Source: Ginsengibacter hankyongi
GTDB taxonomy: Bacteria > Bacteroidota > Bacteroidia > Chitinophagales > Chitinophagaceae
Direction of reading: 5' to 3'
Length of the DNA: 64,000 nucleotides
Assembly (NCBI RefSeq): GCF_008710285.1
Contig: NZ_VYQF01000015.1
Span: 1-64,000 of the forward strand
Part shown: positions 49,182-59,066 of the stretch, in pieces
Position numbering within the stretch: the stretch's first letter is position 1
Layout of the letters: each line of letters opens with the position of its first letter
Notes under the pieces: model-generated
Databases searched by the model: none
What the model saw: the letters and a program-made list of their open reading frames with translations, nothing else
Told to the model about the DNA's origin: nothing
Translations under genes and position numbers: made by a program

Positions 49182-49922
49182 TCAGAAGAATTTCAGCAAA
49201 GAATCTTTGCGGCTACGGGAAACACTGATACTGGAATTATTGCTCATAACAAGGTAGCCCCCTTCACCACGAACATATTTTGTGACTTCATTTAAATTAA
49301 CCATAAAAGAATTATGTACACGGACGAAGAATTTAAAATCCATCAATTGTTCTTCAATTTCTTTTAGTGTACGACAGGCAATTATTTTGGTCTTATTTTT
49401 CAGGTAAAAATGAGTGTAATTATCATTGGCTTCACAATACAGTACCTGGTCAGAGGAAATCAGTTCAAAGCCTTCGGCAGTTGGAACAGCTACTTTGTTA
49501 AACCCGGTCGTGTTTCCATGTATTTGTTTAAGCAGCATCTGAAACTGTTCAGCGTCGGGCAGATGGCGATTCTCCTGCACCCTGGTTACTGCCCTGATCA
49601 ATTCATTTGGCTCAATTGGTTTTAATAAATAATCGAGTGCACTGAAACGAATTGCCTTAATAGCATATTGATCGTAACTGGTGGTAAAAATAATGGCGAA
49701 GGAAATTTCGTTAAACTGCTCCAGCATTTCAAAAGCATTCATTACCGGCATTTCAATATCAAGAAACACCATCTGGGGATTCAGCTTGTTTATGGCTTCC
49801 AATCCTTGTTTGGCAGAACGGCATTGCTGTAGCACCTGCACCTGCGGGCAATATTCCTTTAACAACAGGGTGAGTGTTTCCTGGCAATGTAGTTCATCAT
49901 CAATAATTACAGATTTAATCAT
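49182..49922 (-). CDS. LytTR-family response regulator
   Basis: A protein of 246 residues. The receiver domain (about 1-120) has acidic residues Asp8/Asp9, the phospho-acceptor Asp55 (VFLDIEMP), Thr (TTSYDQ) and Lys (LLKPIE). The LytTR DNA-binding domain (about 140-246) shows EANDNYTHFYLKNKTKI and RVHNSFMVNLNEV. Its start overlaps the end of the sensor kinase by 8 bases, so the two are translationally coupled and form a cognate pair. It probably activates the susC-susD operon that precedes it, by analogy with LytS/LytTR pairs. Confidence 0.93.
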   Translation of the reverse strand: MIKSVIIDDELHCQETLTLLLKEYCPQVQVLQQCRSAKQGLEAINKLNPQMVFLDIEMPVMNAFEMLEQFNEISFAIIFTTSYDQYAIKAIRFSALDYLLKPIEPNELIRAVTRVQENRHLPDAEQFQMLLKQIHGNTTGFNKVAVPTAEGFELISSDQVLYCEANDNYTHFYLKNKTKIIACRTLKEIEEQLMDFKFFVRVHNSFMVNLNEVTKYVRGEGGYLVMSNNSSISVSRSRKDSLLKFF

Positions 49923-52900
49923 ATATCAAAGGAATTTTTAGCGTTACCTCGGTCCCACCCGGCGTTCCATCTGGTAGAACAAGGTCCCTGATTATTACAG
50001 CGGAACCTTCTGTCTTACCTCGCATCATTTCAATTCTTTTAGCTGTTGTTTGCATACCCATAGATTTGTGAGTGGAAGCCTGTTTGCTTTTAAGTTCACC
50101 GGCTTTCTTTCTTCCAACGCCGTCGTCCGTTATTTTGCAATACAGTAAATCACCTTTATCATACAACTCAATTACCAGGTTTCCTTTGCTTTCTTTATGC
50201 ATCAGTCCGTGCCAGATGGCATTCTCTGCATAGGGCTGAATGATAAGTGGTGGTATTTTTATAACAGCAACATCCAGGTCTTTATCAACCTTTATTTGAT
50301 AATCAAAATGATAATCAAACCGGAGGGCTTCTAATTCAAGATAAAGGGCTAGTGCCTCTATCTCATCTTCAAGCGGAATCAGCGGAAAGCTGGAATTCTG
50401 CAATATCAATCTTACCAGCCTTGAAAATTTGGTCAGGAATTCCGATGCGTGCGCTTTATTATTCTGAAGTATGAACCGATTAATAGCATTAAGCGAGTTA
50501 AAAATAAAATGAGGATTCATTTGGGCGCGGAGGGCCTTCATTTCCAATTCCGTTGCTTTCTGATTTAATTCTGCTAATTGCTTTTCTTTTTCGGAGCGCT
50601 CAATCTGTAATTTGAATTTCCGGCTAAGCCACCACCTTATGACCAAATAGATAACAGCTGCCAGCAGAACAATGGCAGAAATCCTGAACCACCAGGTTTG
50701 CCACCATGGAGGATTAACAATAATAATTATGGTTTTTTCAGCTTGTTCCCCGTCTTTATCAAAAGCTTTTATGTGACATATAAACGTGCCTTGAGGCAGG
50801 TTAAAATACTGAAGCTTTTTTTCATCCAATACTTTTCTCCAGGTGTTATCATATCCTTCAAGCATAGTATAATAACTTATGCTTTCCGGATCACGATAGT
50901 CCATCGCCGAGAAATTAAAAGCTAAATTGTTTTGATTATACTTTAAGCTTAAATCATTTATCTCTTCAACTGGTTTTTGTATTGAGTTACTTATGCCCGG
51001 AACAATGGAAATGCTGTTGATAAAAAAATCTGTAAGAAAAATTTTAAAGTCTCGTTTTATTTCGAGTTCCTGCGGATAAAATATTGAAAACCCGTCGCCA
51101 TTACCAATACACAACTGGCCTTTTTTATTTTTGAAAGATTTTCCCCAAACAGCAAGGCTATTTTTGCCAATACCAAACTTTTCTCCATAGATAAAGCACT
51201 CTTTGGTTAATGGATTGACTTTTATAATTGAAGAAAAAGAAGTTAGCCAAAGATTATGATTATCATCTTCAATAATGCCGCCTATACCGAGGGTACTAAT
51301 ATCTGCAAATAGACTAAAGAAAGGAGAAAAGCTATCGCTCTTTTCGTTGTAGAGATATAGACCTTTTTCAGTGCCGGCCCAAATATTGTTTTTTGAATCC
51401 TGGTAAATTGACGGGATGAAAGTTTCAGGTAAGTAATTTTTAAACTTCCCTGTTTTACGATCCATCTTGCTTACACCGCCACCTCCAATAACCCACAACC
51501 TGCCTTGCCTGTCTTCTAAAAGATGATTTAAATTGTTTGAACTAATAGAAGCTGGATCTTTTGGATCTGGAAGAAATTGTTTAACCGAACCATCTTTAGG
51601 ATTATATCTTAATAAACCACCTCCCCACGTTGCAAACCAATTTACTCCCTTTTTATCTTCTAAAACACTTACAAAGCCATACTGTGATGAGTCTTTAAAA
51701 AAGTCGCTATTACTGCTAAACTTATAGAGTTTATTGGTATTCTCATCAATTATCCTGATGCCATTATAACTTGCCGACCAAATCTTATCTTCGTCAGATG
51801 CATCACTTATCATGGTATGATTTTCAGGCGGGCTTAAAGGATCCGATGGGCTGTGAATAAAATGGGCTATTACATTATTATGCTGATCAAATTTAAAGAC
51901 GCCGTTTCCTTCTGTGCCGACCCATAAATAGCCATTTTTATCTTCAACAAAACTGTTTGCAGTTTCCCCTGTGGGTATATGTGTAATTGATTTGCGAAAA
52001 GGATCAACACGATATAGCAGGTTGCTGGTTTCAGTGGCAATCCATAAAGTCCCATCGCGTGAAGTGAAAGCAGTCCAGGTGGTACTATCGGGAAAACCAC
52101 TAACGCTTGTTGTATCAGCAATAAAATGGGTTATCTTTTTTGTAAGCGGATCGTATCTTTCTATGCCTTCGTCATAAGTTCCAATCCAAATATTACCGGA
52201 AATATCTTCTTTAATGAATGTGATATGGTCCGATGAGTCTCCTTTTTTTACAGGTGGCCTGCTTAATTTTTCGGGATGTTTCGGGTCGTATGTAAGCCTT
52301 TCAAATGTTCCTGTTTTTCTATCCATTATATGCAGGCCGTCGCCCTGCGTGCCCACCCAAAAGGTACCGTGGCTATCCTCAAGAATAGCACGCACTTTAT
52401 CATTGATAAGCGTTTTAGGGTTGTTGGGATCGTGCGTGTAACGGACAAACTTGCCTGTAGTCCTATTAAACTTATTTAGCCCGCCATCTTTATCCGGAAC
52501 AAATGGAAAGCCATTGCCAGCCCATATTGTTCCTTCTTTATCTTCATATAACACTCTTACCGGGCCATTGCTTAATGTTGTTGAATCTTTATCACTATGA
52601 CTATAGTAAATGGCCTTACCAGTTTTAGGATCAAACTGGCAAAGTCCATCACTTCCACCTATCCAAATAACACCCAGGTGATCTACAATGATAGCATCGC
52701 CCCCCGCAATTTTTAGTTTATAATGTGTAACAATACCCGTGGCTGAATTTATTTTATCAACCTCCCCGGAAACGGGTAACCATACATTGCCCGAAGAATC
52801 TGCTGCAATATTCTCGAGGCCGAAAGAATGTATTGAATTGGTGTCAAAAGGATTATTTTTAAAAATTTTCATCCTGTAACCGTCATATCTTTCAACCTGA

Positions 52901-53085
52901 TTATTGCCTTGATCAACAAACCACATGTAGCCCCATTTATCCTGGGTAATTCCGGTTATTTTTCCAAGCGTTAGATCTTTACTACCCGTTACAAGATTAA
53001 AGGCAAAAGGCTTTTCCTGAGCTAATATTTCTTTTGAAAGCAAACAAAGAAATATTAATAAACATAATCGGAGTTGCCGTTGCAT
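49915..53085 (-). CDS. Reg_prop/Y_Y_Y sensor histidine kinase of the LytS type
   Basis: A protein of 1056 residues. A signal peptide (ending EILAQ) leads to about 14 Reg_prop propeller blades (about 30-690, for example GNVWLPVSGEVDKI, GTIWAGNG), a Y_Y_Y domain (about 715-790) and one membrane helix (about 797-817). A coiled coil and a His_kinase domain with the motif RAQMNPHFIFNSLNAINRF (about 855) and an HATPase_c end (ENAIWHGL, DDGVGRK) follow. The periplasmic part is like that of hybrid two-component systems, but the output is LytS-like with a separate regulator. Located 43 bases after susD. Confidence 0.95.
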   Translation of the reverse strand: MQRQLRLCLLIFLCLLSKEILAQEKPFAFNLVTGSKDLTLGKITGITQDKWGYMWFVDQGNNQVERYDGYRMKIFKNNPFDTNSIHSFGLENIAADSSGNVWLPVSGEVDKINSATGIVTHYKLKIAGGDAIIVDHLGVIWIGGSDGLCQFDPKTGKAIYYSHSDKDSTTLSNGPVRVLYEDKEGTIWAGNGFPFVPDKDGGLNKFNRTTGKFVRYTHDPNNPKTLINDKVRAILEDSHGTFWVGTQGDGLHIMDRKTGTFERLTYDPKHPEKLSRPPVKKGDSSDHITFIKEDISGNIWIGTYDEGIERYDPLTKKITHFIADTTSVSGFPDSTTWTAFTSRDGTLWIATETSNLLYRVDPFRKSITHIPTGETANSFVEDKNGYLWVGTEGNGVFKFDQHNNVIAHFIHSPSDPLSPPENHTMISDASDEDKIWSASYNGIRIIDENTNKLYKFSSNSDFFKDSSQYGFVSVLEDKKGVNWFATWGGGLLRYNPKDGSVKQFLPDPKDPASISSNNLNHLLEDRQGRLWVIGGGGVSKMDRKTGKFKNYLPETFIPSIYQDSKNNIWAGTEKGLYLYNEKSDSFSPFFSLFADISTLGIGGIIEDDNHNLWLTSFSSIIKVNPLTKECFIYGEKFGIGKNSLAVWGKSFKNKKGQLCIGNGDGFSIFYPQELEIKRDFKIFLTDFFINSISIVPGISNSIQKPVEEINDLSLKYNQNNLAFNFSAMDYRDPESISYYTMLEGYDNTWRKVLDEKKLQYFNLPQGTFICHIKAFDKDGEQAEKTIIIIVNPPWWQTWWFRISAIVLLAAVIYLVIRWWLSRKFKLQIERSEKEKQLAELNQKATELEMKALRAQMNPHFIFNSLNAINRFILQNNKAHASEFLTKFSRLVRLILQNSSFPLIPLEDEIEALALYLELEALRFDYHFDYQIKVDKDLDVAVIKIPPLIIQPYAENAIWHGLMHKESKGNLVIELYDKGDLLYCKITDDGVGRKKAGELKSKQASTHKSMGMQTTAKRIEMMRGKTEGSAVIIRDLVLPDGTPGGTEVTLKIPLIYD

Positions 53086-53128
53086 GCGAGTAAATAATTT
53101 GCTAAATATGAATTTATATAACTGTTAT

Positions 53129-54688
53129 TCAGTATCCCGGGTTTTGCACAAGGTTTGGATTAACTGCCAATTGCTCATCTGGAATGGGGAAAATTAAATA
53201 CTTTGGATCGCTTATATAATCCTTCTCCTGGAACGGCAAAAGAAATTTACCAAACCGGATCATATCCTGCCGCCTCCAGTTTTCCCACCACAGTTCTCTT
53301 CCACGTTCATCTAATAAGTCATTAGGACTTAGTGAAGTTAAAGCGCTTACCCCTCTTGATGGATTAGTGCGAATGGCATTAACAAGAGCAAGCGCTGTAT
53401 TCCCATAAATTCCTGCATTAGTTGGAATTCCTCCCCGTGAGATCGCTTCTGCCTTCATCAGCAAAACATCGCTCAATCGGAAATAAACAAAATTATTTGT
53501 TGCAGGGGAAGGGGGATAAAAATTCAAATAATCCGGGGCATATTTAATCGGCCTTATGCCGGGCATTTCCAGGTTTGAGCCCGTTTCAATATTCTGCACA
53601 TCAGCAGTATAAATAACGGGAAGGAGACCGGAATAAAGTGAATCATCTGTATTGAGATCATACTGCTGACCTATAAGAAATCCAACATTTACCCTGTTAC
53701 CAGGATTAGGGCGTGAATTAGGATAGGAATAAGCAGTGCCTCTTCGTTTATCTGCCGTGTCAAATTTGTTATAAAAATCCGGTAAAGTGCAAAAGCCGTT
53801 AAACCCACCTTGTGCATAATCCAAAGGAAACAGCCACGCAAAAGACACCAGGTAATTGCCATCAGGATTACTCTGTTGGGTAAAAATATTTTCTTTCCCA
53901 ATCAATGCGTTAGCGTTAATAGGGGAAAAATTATCAAAATAATTTCTACTGAATGAATATTGACCACTGTTTATTATTTCATCCGCCAGGCTAATCACAG
54001 TATCCATATCAGCCGCAACAAAAACAGGGTTTAACCTGTTAATATAAACTGCCTTATTGAGATAACATTTCATCAGCAATGTTTTTGCTGCATATTTATT
54101 CGCTTCACTTGCAGGGCCATCGGGTAAACTTGGTTCTACAGCATTTATTTCACTAATAATATAGTCCAATGCTTCCATTCCTTTTCGGACTCTGGCTGCC
54201 TTAACAACACTCTCTCCTGGTTCACGGTAGGGAACCTGGTCAAAAAGATCCACTTGCCAATACATGGCCCAGGCACGGAGAAATCTTGCTTCGGCTTGTT
54301 GCTGAGCCGTAGGATTATATTGAAGCAAATCCGTTGCAGCAAAAACAATCCCGCTCAGGCTATTGAAACAATCATGTATAATAGAACTAGTTGAATTCCA
54401 TTTTTGCTGATGAAGATCCCGCCATATACCATTGTCATCCCAATTGTTAGCCCTGGTAGGAACAATGGCTTCATCGGTTGATATATCTGCCAATGGAAAT
54501 ATTTGCAGATAACTTGTAAAAGGGTATTCCAGAGAATTATAAACACCCCGTAATAACACGGTAGCAGAGGAATCATTGGTTACCTGTACTGATGTAAGAT
54601 TTCCCCCGGCGGTTTCATGTAATTTGGTGCAACTATAGATTAGTATGGTTGAAAAAATCATAAATAAAATTAATCTTCCACCTTTCAT
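53129..54688 (-). CDS. susD: SusD/RagB-like outer-membrane lipoprotein
   Basis: A protein of 519 residues with a lipobox ILIYSC (Cys20). The sequence has SusD features: an N-terminal TPR-like helical core (QAEARFLRAWAMYWQVDLFDQVPYREP), KYAAKTLLMKCYLNKA, and the C-terminal RLSDVLLMKAEAISRGG...ALALVNAIRTNPSRG...LLDERGRELWWENWRRQDMIRFGKF. SusD binds the substrate at the surface and caps the SusC barrel. The start follows susC by 13 bases. The ligand is unknown; no hydrolase is adjacent. Confidence 0.96.
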   Translation of the reverse strand: MKGGRLILFMIFSTILIYSCTKLHETAGGNLTSVQVTNDSSATVLLRGVYNSLEYPFTSYLQIFPLADISTDEAIVPTRANNWDDNGIWRDLHQQKWNSTSSIIHDCFNSLSGIVFAATDLLQYNPTAQQQAEARFLRAWAMYWQVDLFDQVPYREPGESVVKAARVRKGMEALDYIISEINAVEPSLPDGPASEANKYAAKTLLMKCYLNKAVYINRLNPVFVAADMDTVISLADEIINSGQYSFSRNYFDNFSPINANALIGKENIFTQQSNPDGNYLVSFAWLFPLDYAQGGFNGFCTLPDFYNKFDTADKRRGTAYSYPNSRPNPGNRVNVGFLIGQQYDLNTDDSLYSGLLPVIYTADVQNIETGSNLEMPGIRPIKYAPDYLNFYPPSPATNNFVYFRLSDVLLMKAEAISRGGIPTNAGIYGNTALALVNAIRTNPSRGVSALTSLSPNDLLDERGRELWWENWRRQDMIRFGKFLLPFQEKDYISDPKYLIFPIPDEQLAVNPNLVQNPGY

Positions 54689-54701
54689 AACTTTTATTTA
54701 A

Positions 54702-57641
54702 TCATAAAGAAAAATTTATCCCAACAATGAAAGACGTGGAAGAAGGGTAACGGGCGAAATCGACTCCCAAACCCGGTACACCGGCAGGGTTTGTGTCCGC
54801 ATCCACATTCACTTCAGGATCAAATCCGGAATATCTTGTTATAATAAAAAGGTTCTGTGCAGTAATATACATATTGACTCCCTTAAAAGCCTTTGCCACA
54901 TCACCTATATTGTATGAAATCGTCAGGTTACTCATTTTCAGATAATTTCCTTTTTGGATAGGTCTTGAAGAAGGTGTCACGGGATTGGCTAAAGATTCTT
55001 TCACAGGGTTTTGGTACACTGATAAAGCGATATTTCCACCCTGGATACCGTCAACATTCAACAAAGCCATGAGTGTGTTGTTAAAAATATCCTGTCCATA
55101 ACTTCCATACATATTTGCTGTTAGCAAAAATTTTCCATAACGAAAGCTGGTACTTATCCCTAAGAGCATTTTTGGATTTGGGTCTCCTACATAATGCAAT
55201 GTGGTACCACTATCCTGGTATGTGGAAAATCCTGTTGACTTATCAAGCCCTAGAAATTTTCTTGTATAAAATGCCTCCATCGGAAGTCCGTTTCGTATGG
55301 TCTCAACCGGGCCGGAAAGAAAAGCGGTAGCTATTGGAGCTGGCATACCCGATACATTATTTTTTAGGAAAGTAGCATTCACAGATAAATTCCATTCGAA
55401 TTCTTTATTCTTTACAATATCTCCATTGACCAACACTTCAAACCCTTTATTATGAATCTGACCATCGAGGTTTATCCATCGAACGATTGAGCCGGGAGGG
55501 GCCGGTTGAATTGGTGCACTCGGGAACAATAAACTGGTTGTATTTTTATTAAAATAATCTGCGGTTCCCGAAACCCTGTTATTTAATATTGAAAAGTCAA
55601 TACCAATATTATATTGCTGGTCTGATTGCCATTTCAGATCAGGGTTAGGGTTATTTAATTGAACAACGGAGCCGCCGTTTTGTAAGGCGTATAACGCCTG
55701 TGCCGAACCCGGTGGAAATTCCTGGTTACCTGTTTTACCCCACCCACCGCGGATTTTAAGAGAGTTAATAATATCAACTTTAAAAAATTTCTCCTGGCTA
55801 ATATTCCAGGCCAAAGCAAAAGAAGGGAAATACCCGTATTTGTTATTTGAGCCGAACTTGGTAGAACCATCAGCCCGGAAAGTTGCCGTTAACAGGTACC
55901 TGTCTTTATAATTAAAGATAGTTCTGCCAAAAAAAGACTGCAATTCAGACAAAGGATCTATATAAGAAGCTATACTTCGGCTACCTGGGTCAGAATACTG
56001 AAGATAATTCGTGTAATTCAAACCAAAGTTTCCGAACCCAACTCCCTGGGCACCGTTACCACTAAGGCTATAACCCTGGTTAGTGAATTTCATATACTCA
56101 TATCCCACAATAGCATTCAAATGTAGATTTCGGGCAATTGCTTTATTATAAGTCAATGTATGAGTAAACTGTTCTGTTAAAAGCTCATAATTATTAATAC
56201 CGGCATTACCTCCTGGCGGATAAAAAGGGTATATGCCAAGCGCCTGGTCCATATAAGATCTTGAGATCCCGGAGCTATAACTAATGCTAAATAATATTTT
56301 ATATTCTAACCAATCCGAAAATTTGTAATAAGGTGAGAGGCTCCCCAAAACAGTAGTGACTTTTAAAGTTTGTCTTGCAAATTTTGACAATGCGACAGGA
56401 TTAACATTGTCTCCGCCTGCCATCTTTATTGATCCATCGGCGTTCCTCAATGAGTCTGTAGGATTCCACTGTAAAGCAGTTTGCATTATGCCAGCATTAC
56501 CATAGCTAAGATCAGCAGAACCATGCTGGAGATACTGGCTCGAATTCAGGTTGATATCCAATCCCAATTTTTTATTTTCAAGGAATTTTAGATTTGAGGT
56601 AATGCCTGCATTATACCTTTTAAATCCAGTATTGATAATGATCCCATCCTGGTTTAAATAGCCGGCTGAAAATCGGTATTTACTATTTTCGGTGCCCCCG
56701 CTCCCTGCGATAAAATAATTCTGTTGCCAGCTATCATGCAAAACTGCATTCATGCCATCTGCATTTCCACCTTTGTCGTAAGAAGGATCAATACCATAAT
56801 ATTTAATTGCATCCCTGTACTGTGAGGCATTTAATACTTTTATTTTTTTCAAAATGGAGGACACCCCTGCAGAAACAGCAACATCAAGTTTTGTTACGCC
56901 GGTTTGTGCCTTCTTAGTATTTATTATTACCACTCCGTATGCCGCCCTTGATCCATATATCGCCGTAGCCGATGCATCTTTTAATATATCTATTGACGCT
57001 ATGTCTGCAGGATTCAGAAAATTCAGCGGATCATTACCCGGCTGGAGAGATCTGCTATCCAGAGGAACTCCATCCACAACAAATAAAGGCTGGCCTGTAC
57101 CCACTAGTGCGGAATTTCCCCTGATCTTTATCGTCATAGCGCCTCCTGGTACCCCATTATTGCTGATCATCTGCACACCTGAAACTTTGCCTTGTATCAA
57201 TTGATCCGGCGAAGAAAAATTTCCTTTATTAAAATCTTTTTCTGATACCGAACCAACCGCCCCGGTAATGTCTTTTTTCTTTGAAGTGCCATATCCGATC
57301 ATAACAACTTCATCAAGGTTATGGGGAGCGACTGATAATGAAATATTCAATTCAGTCTCATTGCCGGGGATAATTCGCTGCTCACGGTAACCCACATACG
57401 AAATAATCATAACATTACCCGGGCCGGCTATTATTGAAAATCTTCCGAGCGTGTCCGTTAACGTCGATTTGCCGCCTCTGCCTATCGTCACTGTCGCCCC
57501 AACAAGCGGCTTACCCTCACTGCCGGTAACTTTCCCCCTGATTGTGTTTTGGCTGAAAAGGGAATTGCTAAGAAGAAAGAGAAGAAGGAGAGTTAAAAAA
57601 GATAACCTCGTAAGTAAAAAGCACAACGCACTCTTTCTCAT
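54702..57641 (-). CDS. susC: SusC/RagA-like TonB-linked outer-membrane transporter
   Basis: A protein of 979 residues with a signal peptide ending NSLFSQ. It has a carboxypeptidase-D regulatory-like domain (about 33-110, GKVTGSEGKPLVGATVTI), the linker DEVVMIGYGTSKKKDITGAV, a plug domain (about 115-230, QGKVSGVQMISNNG, FVVDGVPLD, SIDILKDASATAIYGSRAAYG) and a long TonB-dependent barrel to the end (SFIVGINFSL). It transports a large ligand, bound with SusD, across the outer membrane using TonB energy. It is first in the operon susC-susD-kinase-LytTR. Confidence 0.97.
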   Translation of the reverse strand: MRKSALCFLLTRLSFLTLLLLFLLSNSLFSQNTIRGKVTGSEGKPLVGATVTIGRGGKSTLTDTLGRFSIIAGPGNVMIISYVGYREQRIIPGNETELNISLSVAPHNLDEVVMIGYGTSKKKDITGAVGSVSEKDFNKGNFSSPDQLIQGKVSGVQMISNNGVPGGAMTIKIRGNSALVGTGQPLFVVDGVPLDSRSLQPGNDPLNFLNPADIASIDILKDASATAIYGSRAAYGVVIINTKKAQTGVTKLDVAVSAGVSSILKKIKVLNASQYRDAIKYYGIDPSYDKGGNADGMNAVLHDSWQQNYFIAGSGGTENSKYRFSAGYLNQDGIIINTGFKRYNAGITSNLKFLENKKLGLDINLNSSQYLQHGSADLSYGNAGIMQTALQWNPTDSLRNADGSIKMAGGDNVNPVALSKFARQTLKVTTVLGSLSPYYKFSDWLEYKILFSISYSSGISRSYMDQALGIYPFYPPGGNAGINNYELLTEQFTHTLTYNKAIARNLHLNAIVGYEYMKFTNQGYSLSGNGAQGVGFGNFGLNYTNYLQYSDPGSRSIASYIDPLSELQSFFGRTIFNYKDRYLLTATFRADGSTKFGSNNKYGYFPSFALAWNISQEKFFKVDIINSLKIRGGWGKTGNQEFPPGSAQALYALQNGGSVVQLNNPNPDLKWQSDQQYNIGIDFSILNNRVSGTADYFNKNTTSLLFPSAPIQPAPPGSIVRWINLDGQIHNKGFEVLVNGDIVKNKEFEWNLSVNATFLKNNVSGMPAPIATAFLSGPVETIRNGLPMEAFYTRKFLGLDKSTGFSTYQDSGTTLHYVGDPNPKMLLGISTSFRYGKFLLTANMYGSYGQDIFNNTLMALLNVDGIQGGNIALSVYQNPVKESLANPVTPSSRPIQKGNYLKMSNLTISYNIGDVAKAFKGVNMYITAQNLFIITRYSGFDPEVNVDADTNPAGVPGLGVDFARYPSSTSFIVGINFSL

Positions 57642-57997
57642 AAGAAGTAATTGAAATAGTAATTTAAGAAAATTATAAGAGCTTTCATAATTTCACGAGC
57701 CCTGTTTACGATTCATTCGGAAAATGATGTTTTGATCACGTACAATTATTTCAACAAGCTTTATTTAGTCAGGCCTCGCTCGAAGATTTGATATCTCCAT
57801 TCTGAAATATCTTTTCTTTTGCAAGTTTTGTATTTGCTTTGCATTGCCAATTTTAATAGCCCATGCATTTCTTAAAAGATGGCTAAAAAGGTTGCCTGGA
57901 AAGGCAACCACTTGATTATGACTTCGGGCCATAAACATTAACACGCTTATTATCTTGTTATAATTTGATAACATTAACCGGCCTATGATGCTGATAC
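57642..57997. other. Intergenic region upstream of susC
   Basis: 356 bases that should contain the susC promoter (minus strand). A terminator for the neighbouring gene is at 57890-57909. A 69-codon frame at 57765-57974 runs through this hairpin and is not credible. Confidence 0.5.
57890..57909 (-). terminator. Terminator of the PepSY-like gene
   Basis: GGTTGCC and GGCAACC flank TGGAAA. On the minus strand the hairpin is followed directly by CTTTTTAG (T5). It lies about 90 bases past the stop at 57998. Confidence 0.75.
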
Positions 57998-58513
57998 TTA
58001 ATTTCGCTTACTATCTGCTATCACTTCTATTTCACCATCGGCGATTTTTACTGTTTTTATTGATTTATCGTCATCCATCTTAACCACGTATACAGTGGAA
58101 TTTGAAAGCTGGTATTCATTGCAGAACTCAATTTCATAATGATAATAGTGGCTCCTTATTAATGACCTGACATCAGAAGGAAGGTTATCTTCAGCATAAG
58201 TAAGGAGCTTATACAACCGTTTGCCATTTTCATCATATTTAATCCGAAAATCAATACCCTTAGAAAGAAAATTTGCGATAACGCCGCCTGGTACTTTAAA
58301 CCATTTCTCATCTGAAACTTCATGAAATGATTTACTGAAATCCTTTAGCGCTTTTAGATTAACACTGGTCTTGTTAATTTTAGAAGTACTTGAATTCGAA
58401 AGGGTAACCATTCTTAAGTCATTAAAAGCAAGCGTATTTTCAGTTTGTCCCTGTGCATTTTTTGCTGTTGCAAATAATGCTAAGATTACGATTGAAGAAA
58501 GTAACTGTTTCAT
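57998..58513 (-). CDS. Secreted PepSY-like protein
   Basis: A protein of 171 residues with a signal peptide ending NAQGQ. The body has two PepSY-like halves: FSKSFHEVSDEKWFKVPGGVIANFLSKGI with IKYDENGKRLYKLLTYAED, then LPSDVRSLIRSHYYHYEI and a final VKIADGEIEVI. This pattern is frequent in small exported proteins of Chitinophagaceae annotated as PepSY-like or beta-lactamase-inhibitor-like. Probable periplasmic binding or inhibitor role. Monocistronic. Confidence 0.72.
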   Translation of the reverse strand: MKQLLSSIVILALFATAKNAQGQTENTLAFNDLRMVTLSNSSTSKINKTSVNLKALKDFSKSFHEVSDEKWFKVPGGVIANFLSKGIDFRIKYDENGKRLYKLLTYAEDNLPSDVRSLIRSHYYHYEIEFCNEYQLSNSTVYVVKMDDDKSIKTVKIADGEIEVIADSKRN

Positions 58514-59066
58514 TTTAGTATATTTTTATGGTTGATGTTTTTTGATGCCTGCATAAAAGTAAAACAGCAACCTCCTCCAGGTTAGTGTGAATGAGTATTT
58601 GAATGAATCTAAAGGGTAACCCGTGAAATCAGCAGGGTAATTATTTATGTTTGGGTTAATAAATAGCTGATTAAGACCTTGAGGAATATGATTATATTTT
58701 AAGAAGCTAAACGAATGGTGGCCACTCTGTTCTCAAACTCTTCACCGGTTTAGCAATCGCTGGCTTTAATCTCCAACTGAAGCTTCATACATGCGTCAAG
58801 CACGGGCTACAAAAAGGTACGGTAAATCTATGTTTTGCCACTGTACAAAATGTTATTTGGTGCAGGCTTTATCGTATAGGGCTGTACGTTAGAGAATCGT
58901 TGTTTCCTGGTTTCTCTGCCTCATTGTTCCCTGTTATTTACGTTTATTAATTTCTCAAAGTATTGCATTTTAAAAATGTTTGAATTACATTAGTATATCC
59001 TTCCTGGAAAAGTCTCCCGCTTAGTTACCACTTGAAGTTTTTTTTTAACCTCCAAAAACTTCTTTT
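58514..59066. other. Intergenic region with conserved leader element at its end
   Basis: 553 bases. A 33-codon frame at 58791-58892 (with CHCTKC) exists but has no support. The last part (58993-59031) is a leader element shared with 59650-59691. Confidence 0.5.
58993..59031 (+). promoter_or_regulatory. Conserved leader element, copy 1
   Basis: GTATATCCTTCCTGGAAAAG, then CCCGCTTA and TTACCAC. It aligns with 59650-59691 at roughly 80% over about 40 bases and sits 35 bases before the ATG at 59067. The position suggests a shared promoter or transcription-factor site. Confidence 0.55.

Noticed and set aside
57765-57974. 69-codon minus-strand ORF upstream of susC
   Set aside because: It runs through the terminator hairpin at 57890-57909 and has no family likeness.
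58791-58892. 33-codon frame with CHCTKC
   Set aside because: Single short frame with no neighbouring support; cysteine spacing alone is not enough.
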